Positions 21,564 through 32,099 of a stretch of DNA of 64,000 bases are shown here, in pieces. A model generated the notes under the pieces. That model worked only from the letters and a program-made list of their open reading frames with translations. It was not told the DNA's origin and made no database searches. The stretch lies in assembly GCA_963965975.1 (NCBI GenBank), contig OZ014413.1, positions 6,021,501-6,085,500 on the forward strand, read 5' to 3'. The translations under genes and the position numbers were made by a program. Position 1 is the first letter of the stretch. The number at the start of each line of letters is the position of its first letter. This stretch comes from Xestospongia bergquistia. Taxonomy: Eukaryota; Porifera; Demospongiae; Haplosclerida; Petrosiidae.

Positions 21564-23770
21564 TTTCCTCCCCTGTTAAGTGCGACAGTCCTGGTTGATA
21601 TCGTGAAGGAGGATGTCGACTTGACCTTAATGGGTAGCGACGTTCTTGAACAGGTTCTTGTTGAACGACTGGTGTAGGTGTAGGCTCAAAATGATCAGTA
21701 CTTGGTGTTGGAAACAAATCAAACTCCATAGTATCATTGGTATAAGGTTGTGAAGGAGATTTGACAGTAATCACCAAACGAGATTTGATGTGATCAACAT
21801 GACGGCGAATTATCCTTCCATTTTCAATCTGAATTGAATGAGACAGTGGTCCAGTAGTGTTCACTATTTTTCCAGGTATCCATTTCTTGAGAATAAAGTC
21901 CTTGACCATCACAAGTTGACCTTTTGAAAAGTGTCGCTGCTTGACATGCTTATCATGATGAGTTTTCTGGTTGCTCTGTTTTGTGTTTATGACAGATTCA
22001 ATGTTAGGTTTCAATAGATCAAAACGTGTACGAAGCTTCCGTTGCAGAAATAATTCTCCAGGAGAAACATTAGTGGTAGCATGCGGTGTTGATTGATACC
22101 CAAGTAAGAACTGTGATAATCGAGTACTAAGATTCGGTTCATCTTGAGCACTAGTCTTCATGGCTCTCTTGAAAGTTTGAACAAACCTTTCCGCTAACCC
22201 GTTTGTAGAGGGGTGATATGGAGCACTACGAATATGCTTAATTCCATTAATTTCATAAACTCGGTAAATTCTTCAGAGGTGAACTGTGGTCCATTGTCTG
22301 ATACTAATTGTTCTGGGAGACCGTACTTTGCAAAGACATTCCTGAGTGCTTCAATAGTTTTGAAAGAGGTTGTTGAAGGCATTTGAATTCTGGCCATTTT
22401 GAGTGTGCATCCACCACTATCAGGAACATCTTGTCCAGGAAAGGACCTGCAAAATCGATGTGAATTCTTTTCCATGGTGTGGTAGGCCAGATCCACAGGT
22501 GTAAAGGTGCAGCAGCTGGTTGTGATTTGTTTTCAAGGCAAGGAAGACATGACTTTGCTAAATTCTCAATATCCTTGTCAATTCCCAACCACCACATTTA
22601 GCTTCTAGCTATAGCTTTCATTCTAGTGATTCCTGGGTGGTTCTGGTGAAGTGTCTGTAGAATTTGATTTTGTAGTCTTTTCGGAATAATGACACGAATA
22701 CCCCATAGTAGGCATCCACTTTCAATAGTAATTTCTTCTTGTTTTGATTGATATGGTCGAATGTTATCTGGTACTTGCTTTGGCCATCCCCTCCTCACAT
22801 AATCAACAATCTCGCTAAGAATGGGATCACACCTAGTGGCAACCTGAACTTGATTACAGGTGACTGGTAAGGCTTGAATTTGAGAGAGATTGAAGATGGT
22901 AACTGTTTTCAATTCACCAACTCCTTCTTGGTCATGTAGTGGAAGTCTTGACAGTCCATCAGCATTGCTATGGTTTTCTGTAGGTTTAAAACTAATATTG
23001 TAATCATAACCTGACAAAAGAAGTCCCCATCGCTGTAAACGAGCAACAGCTAAAGAAGGAATTCCTTTCTTTGAGCCAAAATTGCAGTGAGGGGTTTGTG
23101 GCAAAATTGCAGTGAGGGTAAATTTTCTTCCGTAAAGATATTGGTGGAATTTACGAACTCCAAAAATCAAAGAGACTTCTTCTTTTTCAAGCTGTGAATA
23201 GTTTTTCTCTGCACTAGTTAGTGTGCATGAGGCAAAGGAAATTGGTTTATCTGATCCATCTGGCAGGACATGAGAAATTACAGCTCCTATTCCATAGGCA
23301 GAGGCATCAGCTGCAAGATTGATGGGTAGAGTGGGTTTGTAATGGGTCAATACATTAGCAGAAACAAATTGACTTTTGGCTTCTTAAAATGCTTTTGTGC
23401 ATTCATCAGTCCACTTCCACTTTCGAAGCAGACCGTTGAGTAGCTGTAAAATACTTGAGAGATTTCGAATAAATTTTCCATAGTAATTGAGTAAGCCAAG
23501 AAATGACCGAAGTTCTTGGAAGTTAGTAGGTGGTGGAGCGTTGGTGATGGCTTCCACTTTGCTGGGTACTGCATGAATTCCTTCTTGATCAATTTGATGT
23601 CCAAGATACTCGACAGAGGGTATAAGGAAGTGACATTTGTTCTTCTTAAGTCTGAAATTGTGCTCTTCTAATCTGTTTAGCACAGCTGCTAAATGTCGAA
23701 GATGTTCTTCGTCATCTTTTCCTGTGATTAATATGTCATCAATATAACGAAGAGGAAAGAAACTGGTCAA
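21559..23770 (-). pseudogene. pol: Gypsy Pol pseudogene
   Basis: Reading from 23770 downward: RT with YIDDILITGKDDEEHLRHL and VEYLGHQIDQEGIHAVPSKV; RNase H with ADASAYGIGAVISHVLPDGS; integrase zinc finger HQNHPGITRMKAIARS; core motifs HIDFAGPF and LVSDNGPQF; and a C-terminal patch IVNTTGPLSHSIQIE. Damage includes a nonsense change at 22598-22600 (ARS-stop-MWW where the relative has ARSYVWW), frameshifts near 22400, 22190 and 23370, and a tandem duplication of a caaaattgcagtgagg word near 23085-23117 that destroys the TDHKPL motif of RNase H. The protein cannot be functional. Confidence 0.85.
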
Positions 23771-24540
23771 GAAAACAGTTGAACAAATAGCTGGCTAGGT
23801 TTACCAAAACCAGGAAGTAAAGCAAAGTCACCTCTGGTAAGAGAAGACATAATATTGGGATGATTATTGTGTGAAAACATTAAGGAGAAACTTATTAAAC
23901 TTATTCTATCACTTTATTAAGTATTGATGATGTCCAGTCTCTCTATATATACATGTACATCTATAAAAGGGTATCTCTTCAGAGTGAAAACATTGAAATG
24001 AATGCTTCTTGTTAAAATGGTTGCTACACACTCAGGGAAGCTTTATATACAAGAAGACTTACAACTATTCTGCCTGCAAATAAAATGTAAGGCAAGATGA
24101 TGACTGATAGTTGAATTAATATAATCTGAATTAATTTTGTTCCTTTACAATTAGTACTACTCAGTTTATGATGAAGAGGACTCCAATTCATTCCGTTAAT
24201 ATTATCAATACCTCTTTAATGTGTATCCAGGTAAGGATAGTGTATGGATGGATACAAAACAATCTATACTTTTCATAATTATTAAAAAACTACTTCATTA
24301 GTAATATCAGTTTATATAGGAATTTATAGTCTTGTCAAAATCGGCTCATGGAGCGAGCAAACAAAACAAATTTTCAGACATGGAGACTTCATGTATCATA
24401 AATGCGAAGTTGTTGCTACAACGTCAGTGTTTCCTAAAGTATAGATGATCTATCAAGACAGCAGATTGATCTGAATACAGACGTTTTTTTTTTTATTACG
24501 ATATTATATTCTTCATAAAAATGTTCGAAAATTTAAATTT
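23771..24540. other. Intergenic, no gene recognised
   Basis: A short plus-strand complement of RT-like sequence may persist to about 23880 (minus-strand reading includes RGDFALLPGFGKPSQLF), but I cannot place it within a standard RT. The remainder is AT-rich and unassigned. Confidence 0.35.
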
Positions 24541-24542
24541 TC

Positions 24543-24897
24543 AAATTTACAACCTTAATACAACAGTATAACAACATTGTATAATTTACAACCTTAATAC
24601 AACAGTATAACAACATTGTATAATTTACAACGTTAATACAACAGTATAACAACGTTGTATAATTTACAACGTTAATACAACAGTATAACAACATTGTATG
24701 ATTTACAATGTTAATACAACAGTATAACAACATTGTATAATTTACAACGTTAATACAACAGTATAACAACATTGTATAATTTACAACGTTAATACAACAG
24801 TATAACAACATTGTATAATTTACAACGTTAATACAACAGTATAACAACATTGTATAATTCACAACGTTAATACAACAGTATAACAACATTGTATAAT
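24543..24897. repeat. 39-bp minisatellite, about nine copies
   Basis: The unit contains aatttacaac, ttaatacaacagtataac and aacattgtat, in head-to-tail order with only a few single-base variants. Because 39 is a multiple of three and the unit lacks stops in one minus-strand frame, it creates a 118-codon artefactual frame of a 13-residue repeat (MLLYCCINVVNYT-like). The tight similarity of units implies recent expansion or homogenisation. Confidence 0.95.
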
Positions 24898-25203
24898 TTT
24901 AAAATGTTAAATAAAAAGACATTGTAAAATCAATGTATTTTCGTTGGTAATGCGTAAACCATCATGTTAAATTTTACAACACTTTTACATCAAAAAAAAC
25001 ACGTAATACTACAGTTGTAATAAAGCCATCAAATATACATAATGTAAAAATACATGGTTAAATGTTCATGGAATATTTACTATTGTAAATGTAGTATAAA
25101 CCATTCCATTTACATCATAAAAACAACGATTGTAAAGTGAAAATTTTCCCTGTGTTGCATAAAGATAGAATACAATCATTATCATTTTTATGTTTATCCA
25201 TCC
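24898..25203. other. AT-rich spacer
   Basis: No gene seen. Several ttgtaaa / tttacaa words recur in both orientations, which may be remnants of the neighbouring minisatellite. Confidence 0.4.
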
Positions 25204-25436
25204 TATATATGTGACTGCAAAAAGGGACCACTTCTGTCAAAACAATTTATAGTGAACTGATTTGTAAAATAGCATATCAAAAAAGTTTTGCTTACACAAA
25301 ATAGTTTTGCATATATAGCAACTGTATGTATACAAAACTGAGATATTTGAGATGTTTTAACAATGGTTTGTTAACAAATCAGATCACAATGTTTTGACAG
25401 AAGTGGTCCTTTTTTGCAAATCAGGTCACATATATA
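25204..25436. mobile_element. MITE with ~45-bp terminal inverted repeats
   Basis: The left end (tatatatgtgactgcaaaaa, then gggaccacttctgtcaaaaca) is the reverse complement of the right end at 25390-25436 with one 6-7 base indel (ctgattt) and one mismatch. Pairing resumes a little further inside (gaactgatttgt versus gatctgatttgt). The 233-bp element has no coding capacity. The TA-rich ends are compatible with TA target duplication of a Tc1/mariner-type relative, but the exact outermost base cannot be set within the TA run. It abuts the transporter pseudogene on its 5' side. Confidence 0.85.
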
Positions 25437-25563
25437 TAAATGCTACTATGATAAGTGTGTGAGTTGTCCTATAACAGATTTTATTTATTTTGATTTATAT
25501 TATAGACATTTTTTGATACTATATCTGTTGATTCAGCTATTATACTACAAGATTAAAACAGAG

Positions 25564-26650
25564 ATGAACTACAAAAACTTGTGTGTTTGTTCTAAAGGAG
25601 CTCTTGTGGTACTAGCAACAAGCATATTGCTATCAACTTCTACCATAATATCAGGAGGTCTTTCCAGTTATTTCGTTGATAACTATTCATATGTCATGTT
25701 TGCTGTAATTAGACTTCAAAATCTCTTTTATCCTCTTCTTGGTTTATTAGGTGAGAAATGGATGAGATATAAAATCATGCTGGTTGGAATAATATTAATA
25801 TTTGTTAGATTCTTTATCAGTATGCTTGCATTAGTGACTTTATACTTTGTACATTTAAATGGGATTGCTGTAGTTTGTATATGTTTAGTTGCAGCTTTTC
25901 CATACTTTTTTGGATATGGTCTATTTGGAGCTAATGTGATCCAATTTGGTACTGATCAACTTCAGTTTGCACCATCTCAACAGTTAAGTAGTTTTGTTTA
26001 TTGGGTTTTGTACATGAATTATTCTTTGCTAGCTTTTATTTTGTTAATTGCATCAATAATAACAGCTAATCTTTATAAAAACACTATTTATTTTGTTTTC
26101 AATTTTATTTTTGGTTCTGGTGTACTGATTGTCATGATTGCAGTCTTGTCTTTTCGCTGTTTCAAACATCATTTGGTTATTGAGCCAGCTCAACACAATA
26201 GTCCTGTCAAACTAATCTGGAGAGTAATGAGGTATGCTTTAACTCACAAACAACCAGTGAGACGTAGTGCCTTTACATATGGAGAGTTTCCACCATCAAG
26301 ACTAGATAGACCTAGGAAAAGAGAGATATGAAGGACCATTTACTACTGTAGAAATTGAGGTTGTCAAAAGCTTCTTATACATACTTAGTATTCTTTTAGG
26401 GACTTTCGGATATGGATTTGTTGACATTGAGTCCAAAATCTCTGATCAATACTTAATGTTGTTACAAGTGGATGATCGAAATAGTTTCATAGAAAATTTG
26501 TTCCTTTCCATCAATTTATAATAGTTCCTTTCTTCTCAAATTACATTCCTAGTATGTTGAAACGTATATATGGATTGGACTGATGGCACTGTTAGTGGAG
26601 TCTATAATGACAACTCTTATAAGCTATTTCATGAATAAACATATCAGAAA
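25564..26650 (+). pseudogene. Broken POT/SLC15-like transporter paralogue
   Basis: From ATG 25564 the frame reads MNYKNLCVCSKGALVVLATS and continues through NVIQFGTDQLQFAPSQQL and KHHLVIEPAQHNSPVKLIWR to GEFPPSRLDRPRK. There a frameshift near 26310 leads to a stop at 26329-26331. The next frame carries on (GPFTTVEIEVVKSFLYILSI) to a stop at about 26519. After a deletion, NYIPSMLKRI resumes with a further 2-base frame change before WIGL. Homology then ends in a 65-bp minisatellite. A longer frame begins upstream at 25414, but only with a non-ATG start inside the MITE. The first 250 residues are well preserved, so inactivation is relatively recent or a truncated product is made; I favour a pseudogene. 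Confidence 0.85.
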
Positions 26651-26652
26651 TA

Positions 26653-26825
26653 TAAGGGCATCCAGATATATATGATATTAACAACAGAGGAACAATATAT
26701 CCATGTAAAAATTCGTATAAGGGCATCTAGATATATATGATATTAACAACAGAGGAACAATATATCCATGTAGAAATTGGTATAAGGGCATCCATATATA
26801 TATGATATTAACAACAGAGGAACAA
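26653..26825. repeat. 65-bp minisatellite, ~2.7 copies
   Basis: Units start at 26653, 26718 and 26783 (taagggcatc, then atatatatgatattaacaac, then agaggaacaa). They differ by a few bases. The array lies exactly where transporter homology ends, and its last partial unit forms the start of the next open segment. Confidence 0.95.
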
Positions 26826-27183
26826 GCTCACATATGGAATCTTTGCCTTGATAGTTTGGCCTTTATCATACCTTCTGAAGATGGTGTTGATATGAAAGAG
26901 GTATAGAGCAAAAGGTAGGGAGCAGGTTAGCACAAGATAAAAAGGTTTAGCATTGTATTAAATAAATTTTATACAAACCATTTGTTTTTCTCCATTTTAG
27001 GCAGGAGTGTCAATTAATATGTTAGGAAAAGAACTTTTTTTAATTTTTCCCGCTGTAAATAAATATGGAAGAGAGTTAGAAAGAAAAGATAATGTGAATG
27101 ACGAATTTCAAACGTTTGATAGCTATTACAAGACTACATATGAAGGGAAATCATCCATACCAAGAAAGAATATCAGTGAATAA
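26805..27183 (+). CDS. Two-exon coding fragment of unknown family
   Basis: Segment 26805-26900 (ILTTEEQAHIWNLCLDSLAF and on) ends at a donor-like gtatag. Segment 27001-27183 follows an acceptor (ttctccattttag) and reads AGVSINMLGKELFLIFPAVN to a TAA, in the same phase (0). Together they give about 92 residues without a recognised domain. The 5' end is lost in the 65-bp repeat, so this is probably the 3' end of a broken gene. I do not recognise the family. Confidence 0.35.
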
Positions 27184-28403
27184 TTGAATGATTTTGGTAT
27201 ATGTGAGAGAAAGAAGAGAGGGAGGAAAGAGTCTAGAAAATAAAATGAAGTAGTAGAAGGTAAAGTATAGTAGTAGTAGATGATCTCTTATTATAATAAT
27301 TTCAATGGACTAGTGAATTTGTTTACAGATGAAATAGTTCACACTGCTGATTGTAAATATTAATGTATATTTAATGAAATACATAACAATGAGTACTGTT
27401 TAGGAAACTTACCTATCATTAGCTAAAACTCATGCTCTACTAAAAATGACTAAGTGTATTTATCCAAATTAACATCCATTCATTCATTTATTTATCCATT
27501 CATTTATCTCTCCATGGATTTGTCCCTCCATTCTGTAGCATTCTTTATTAGCAATTACAACAACCTCTCACTAGTAAAGAGAAAGTTACATTACGTTGTA
27601 ATTGTTACATCCACAATTACAACGTGATAATCCAGCAATGTTTGAAGAGTGAGACTTGTCAACTGCCAATTAACTGTGTTTTATTTGGAGAGTAAATTGA
27701 ACATCTTCAAGAAGAATTAGTTAAAATGAAATCGCATGAGATGGTGAGTATGTCATCATATTAAACCTGACATTAAGACAACATTGACATCTGTTACCAT
27801 TCAAACAATTAGTGAATGTTATATCAAGTTATGGACAACATTTTTCAAGGTATGAATAAATGGCTAGATGGATGCATAGATACTTGGATATATGGATGGA
27901 TGGATGAAGAAATGGATGGGTTTATGGAGACAGATCGATAAATGGATTTGCTAAGTATCACATTTTTATTTTCATTTCCATGAAATTAGCAATACCTGCA
28001 GAGAGACAAATCCTCCTACTACTGCTCTGCCCACTCAAGTGATATTAGAGGAGGTATACATATTTTATATTTATTAAAATTGCAATAACTATTATTTACT
28101 TTATCTTGTTGTCTATTTTTTGTATTTTTTGTTTAGACTTTAGAAGAACCACCACAAGATGACCAGGTAAGAGCGAGTACACACATTTATTCATAGATAC
28201 ATATTATTATTATTTGGTATTTATGATATTTAATGACAAACACATTGGCATTTTAATGTTGTCATGTTTCTTGTAGGAAGTTCTGATATTACTAGATAAT
28301 ATAGAATAGAATGAAACTGGAGTACTTGAGGTTTCTATCAATCCATCTGCTCATCTATTTATCAATCTATTCATCCATTCATCAATCCATCCATAACCAT
28401 CCA
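27184..28403. other. Spacer with tetranucleotide-like repeats and possible small exons
   Basis: Diffuse (CATT/ATCC)n and (GGAT)n tracts lie at about 27470-27530, 27885-27930 and 28325-28400, the middle one on the opposite strand sense. Three consecutive splice-flanked pieces at 27990-28053, 28137-28166 and 28277-28309 are open in one phase-consistent reading (ending ILEE, TLEEPPQDDQ, EVLILLDNIE-stop). They could be the tail of a gene with tiny exons, but no domain supports this. Confidence 0.3.
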
Positions 28404-28407
28404 TTAA

Positions 28408-28905
28408 CTCTTTAGGGCCTAAATTAATTAATGTAGGCGTGTCCGTACAGGACGAAATTAATTTTTGTCTGAGAGGAAGTTAAAGTAATTCGAAAAACGC
28501 TCGCTGTTTCTTTGTTGTCGTTTATTCCGTCTTAGGTGTGACTAGAAGAAGGAGTTTGCTTTATTCACTCTCTATACACCCTTGTAAGTCTTCTAAGTTC
28601 AATATTTTTCCTTCGCTATGGATTTTTTTGCCATGTGACTTTCTGTTGGATTTAAAACAGTAAGTTCTGTGTTAGTTGATGTTTGCCTCGGTGTTTTCAA
28701 TCATTTAATCTCAAGGATACTTAACATTTTTAGTTAGTTAGTTAATAATATAAAAAGAGAGAGTAGTTCATTCTTCGCTAACTGAAGTCAAACGTAATAG
28801 CCGTGAATACTGCTGCTTTTAGAATCTTGTTGTCATAGAGCGGCTTGCCGTCCTCCCATGCACGCAATTATTGAGCCTTTTAAAAGGCTTCTCGTCCTTA
28901 AAGGG
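28408..28905. mobile_element. piggyBac-type MITE flanked by TTAA
   Basis: A 498-bp non-coding element lies between two TTAA tetranucleotides (28404-28407 and 28906-28909), the piggyBac target. The ends are inverted: left CTCTTTAGGGCC, right (inward on the minus strand) CCCTTTAAGGAC. A perfect 16-bp palindrome AGCCTTTTAAAAGGCT lies just inside the right end (28874-28889), and a GTCC/GGAC hairpin just inside the left end near 28440. The middle is noticeably richer in C and G than its surroundings. Confidence 0.75.
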
Positions 28906-28909
28906 TTAA

Positions 28910-29371
28910 TTCACCCATCAGTTCACTTATCTCTATTAACTTTGTAATCTCTTCAATAGATCAACTTCCTTCTCAAACAATCAATGCACAGATTTTCATT
29001 ATCCTTTGATGATTATTATTTGAGATAACAATTGAATCAGAAACTGATTTTGGAAGTAACTCTTGTTAATTACTTTGTTGTTGTGTTGTTATATTATTGT
29101 GTTATATTGTTGTTCGTTGTTGTATTGTTGTTACATATTCTTTTGTTTAATGTTTATTTGTTGTTTTCAGGTAATATCAGGTGAAATATTACAACCTATG
29201 TAATTGAGGGTGCTAGTCAACTTGTGTTTTAAATGTCCAAAACCAAATGTTCAATATATAATTTGTTGTCTGTTTTTGTACATTAGAGTGAGAGTGGTGC
29301 TAAGAAATGAGCTAGTGTTGTTCTTGATGTTGTGGCATGAATGTGTGATTGACAATTTTCATGTAGTATTA

Positions 29372-29403
<32 letters not shown>

Positions 29404-29592
29404 ACTGTTGACTCTCTCTCTCTCTCTCTCAGATTGTCAACATAGTAGGTATCATATCTGTTTTGCTGCAGACATTTGCTGAACATTTTAGTACAAAGAC
29501 AATTGGAATCAAATGAAAAACAATTCAAATAATGAGACATTTTAAATTTGACACACTAGATCACCTTCTTTTCCTGTGTCCCTCTTTCTAAG
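28910..29592. other. Spacer without recognised gene
   Basis: T-rich (ttgttgtattgttg) tracts near 29070-29170 and a compound microsatellite at 29372-29431. The overlapping frames here on both strands are by-products of the microsatellite. Confidence 0.5.
29372..29431. repeat. Compound (CT)n-(CA)n-(CT)n microsatellite
   Basis: A (CT) run is followed by a (CA) run to 29403 and, after a short interruption (ctgttga), another (CT) run ending at 29431. Confidence 0.95.
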
Positions 29593-29692
29593 GCTCTTAT
29601 TGAGATGTATACTGGAAATTATACACACCGGGAGGTAGCATTTAAAGGTCAAATTGTTGACTCAGCTAATATCATTCTACATTCTAGTACAG
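29593..29692 (+). other. Possible isolated exon, unknown family
   Basis: A 100-bp open stretch (ALIEMYTGNYTHREVAFKGQ and on) is preceded by a pyrimidine-rich acceptor (ccctctttctaag) and followed by a donor-like aggtttgt. No domain recognised and no confirmed neighbouring exon. Confidence 0.2.
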
Positions 29693-29999
29693 GTTTGTCT
29701 TAACAAAAGCACTGTAGTCCATGTTAGTGTATATACTACTTATTACATAGTTCTATTTTATCATCATGTCTATTTTAGCCTGAGGATATAAAGGGTTTGT
29801 GCATCAACAACTGAAGTGTTGGAAGATACACATGAACACTGGAAGGTTTAGCAGATGGTATTTCACAGGATGTTGATGCCATTTCCTTCCTGCGTATCTC
29901 TATCAGAAACCTTTGGTTCCAACAGCTGAAGGATATTGCATAACTCATCACACAGGGTTCAAATATCTTAATACTTTACAAATGTTTTTGAGAGTTACC

Positions 30000-31262
30000 A
30001 TCACAGTGAGTAAAGTAAATGCAAGACCAGACAAAGAAAACGTTTGAGAAATTACTAAACAAATTGGAGAATGGTGAATAATATTGCTTATCTGACAAAT
30101 GGGTGATCAATTTTTTATCTAGTATATTTGAAAAGTCCCTCCTCTTTAAAGGCATGAACTTTGTGCCAGCTCTCTGCATGTCCAACGTTCCTGAGATAAT
30201 AGCAGAGATTGAAGGTGCTCTCAACAAATGCAAAGTTAGTAGTATGAAAGCTGATGACATCAGGACGAGAGTAGTGGGAGTTTTGAACAAATCTGTACGT
30301 ACTTACGAGATTCATTCACCAGATAGTGCTAAAAAAAGTACTTAAGGAGGTATATACAATGATAAAAGCATTGTCATATTACTGGCAGATACTGGAAGAT
30401 CTACAGTAGTAATAGATTTAGAGGAATATGATAAAAAGATGCTCTCCCTGGTGAATGATAAGAACACCTATAAGTACATCAAGAAAGATTTTTCTCCTGC
30501 TCTTCAATCAAGGATGATTTCTCTCCTATTAACACTAATGAAGAAGGAAGAGTTATCTCAGAACTTATACAAACATTCATGAAGATCTGATGGTATAACT
30601 TGTCAGATATATGGTCTATCAAAAATACACAAATCAGATTTTCCATATAAGACCAATAGTCTCCTATTCCTATCTTTCCTACCATCTGTCAAAATATCTT
30701 TGTAATATCCTATCCTGATTGGCAACAGCACATCACATGTAAGAAACTCCAGCGACTTTATGGCTTTTATCAGAACATATCAATTGGAAGATGAGGTTCT
30801 TGTATCATTTGATGTTGTTTCCCTTTTTAATAATTTCCAAACAAGCTAGCAATCCAAGTGGTCAGGCAAAGATTGAAAGATGACACTAACCTAAGAGATA
30901 TGGTCAGCACTCTACATCGACAGTATCATTTGCTTATTAGAGTTCTGCCCGGATATCACCTACTCTTGTTGAGAGGCAGCTATTACCAATAGGTGTTTGG
31001 AACAGCAATGGGCTCTCTTGTTTCTGTCACTGTAGTAAATATGATGATGTAAAATTTGGAACAGAGAGCCTTATCCTCTTTTGATTACCAATGTATTTTC
31101 TGGAAACAATTCATTGATGACACCTTTTCAGTATTACTAGCAAGTATTGTTGATCGTTTCCATAAACATCTCAACTCTATAGAACCATCTATACAATTCA
31201 CAGTAGAAATAGAAAATGGCCTCATTCCATTCTTAGATATCTTGGATCAATACCTGCAGATT
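30000..31262 (+). pseudogene. Penelope-like retroelement (PLE) reverse transcriptase remnant
   Basis: The collinear reading, across several frames, is typical of Penelope-like elements. Near 30100 is KSLLFKGMNFVPA with VPEIIAEIEGALN. Near 30390 is ADTGRSTVVIDLEEYDKKM. Near 30595 is IYGLSKIHK. SHVRNSSDFMAFIRTYQLED and SFDVVSLF follow (catalytic Asp codon 30811-30813), then an AMGS box near 31005 and FIDD at 31110-31121 in the YxDD position, and IEPSIQFTVEIENGLIPFLD. There are at least four frameshifts or stops. The sequence stops abruptly at a TAA (31263-31265), and no GIY-YIG endonuclease or terminal repeats follow, so the element is truncated and dead. Confidence 0.75.
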
Positions 31263-32099
31263 TAAATTAATTACTTGTATTAATTAACATTGTTTGATAG
31301 TTATTGTTGATCTGTTAATTGATTATTATTTATGTAATTGTTACACCAATTGAGAATACTATACATGTTAGTAGACCAAACAAGAGTAGATAAAATAGAA
31401 GTAAACAAAACAGGTATAGATTATAAGACTAGGTATATTCGGCTTAAACCCCAAAACTACAGCCTTATTCACTGTGTTACTAATACTAATAAATACACTC
31501 GTTCATAGTCTTCTACTTCTTCACTAGATCACAGTCATTTTCCACGTGTACTACTGCGCCATTAGTACAGCAATGATATCGTTCTTGTTTCACAATAAAC
31601 ACTCAACTAACTGTTCCCGGGTCGCCCTTTTAATTATCTTTATGAGCCCCACCTCTCAAATACAAACCTATCTATCCCCTCTCAGTGACGTTGTCAAAAT
31701 GATATCTACATGAAATAAAAGTAAGTGAAGTTACTAACTGTTGTTGTCAAATTACTTAGTTTAGTCCCTTGTATGGTAATATCACCTATAATATATAAAA
31801 TTAAAGTAAAGTAAGTCTGATTATCAAAAGTATATGTATATCTATTTACATATCAAAATCAAACATAACTTTTAGGATATTGGTAGTTATTTTGTTATTA
31901 ACACTGGTAAAATCATTTGTATTGACTCTAAACATCATTTACATATTTTAAGTTATATATATATTCATAATTCATATATAAATTAACATATTGACATTCA
32001 AACATACAATTATACTATTATAATTTATATAGTTGCTTTTGTTATTAAACCATAAATGATACTGAGGTAAATATTTACTACAAAGCTACATTTCAGACT
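31263..32099. other. Spacer, possible LTR-like or UTR sequence
   Basis: A less AT-rich patch (about 31440-31680) includes an aataaa signal near 31592 and the words cccgggtcgccc. It could be an old LTR or a gene end, but no partner copy or boundary is visible. No coding sequence is supported. Confidence 0.3.

Larger units (their letters stand above)
21338..23770 (-). mobile_element. 5'-truncated, decayed Gypsy retrotransposon
   Basis: The minus-strand order is RT end, RNase H, integrase, purine tract, 3' LTR. Gag, protease, most of RT and the 5' LTR are missing; recognisable sequence stops near 23771-23880. Its protein sequence is clearly related to, but distinct from, the young Gypsy element at 14492, so it is a separate family or an old lineage. 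It lies between two transporter pseudogenes. Confidence 0.85.

Noticed and set aside
24533-24889. 118-codon minus-strand frame
   Set aside because: It is a translation of the 39-bp minisatellite; periodicity divisible by three explains the open frame.
24543-24897. Regularly spaced repeats resembling a CRISPR array
   Set aside because: The units are contiguous with no unique spacers, and the surroundings are eukaryotic.
27690-27750. Coiled-coil-like reading IEHLQEELVKMKSHEM followed by a donor
   Set aside because: A stop (TAA) lies directly in front in that frame and no acceptor gives a workable phase.
31287-31640. Possible solo LTR (TGTTTGATAG start, aataaa near 31592, cccgggtcgccc)
   Set aside because: No partner copy, no target duplication and no clear CA end were found.
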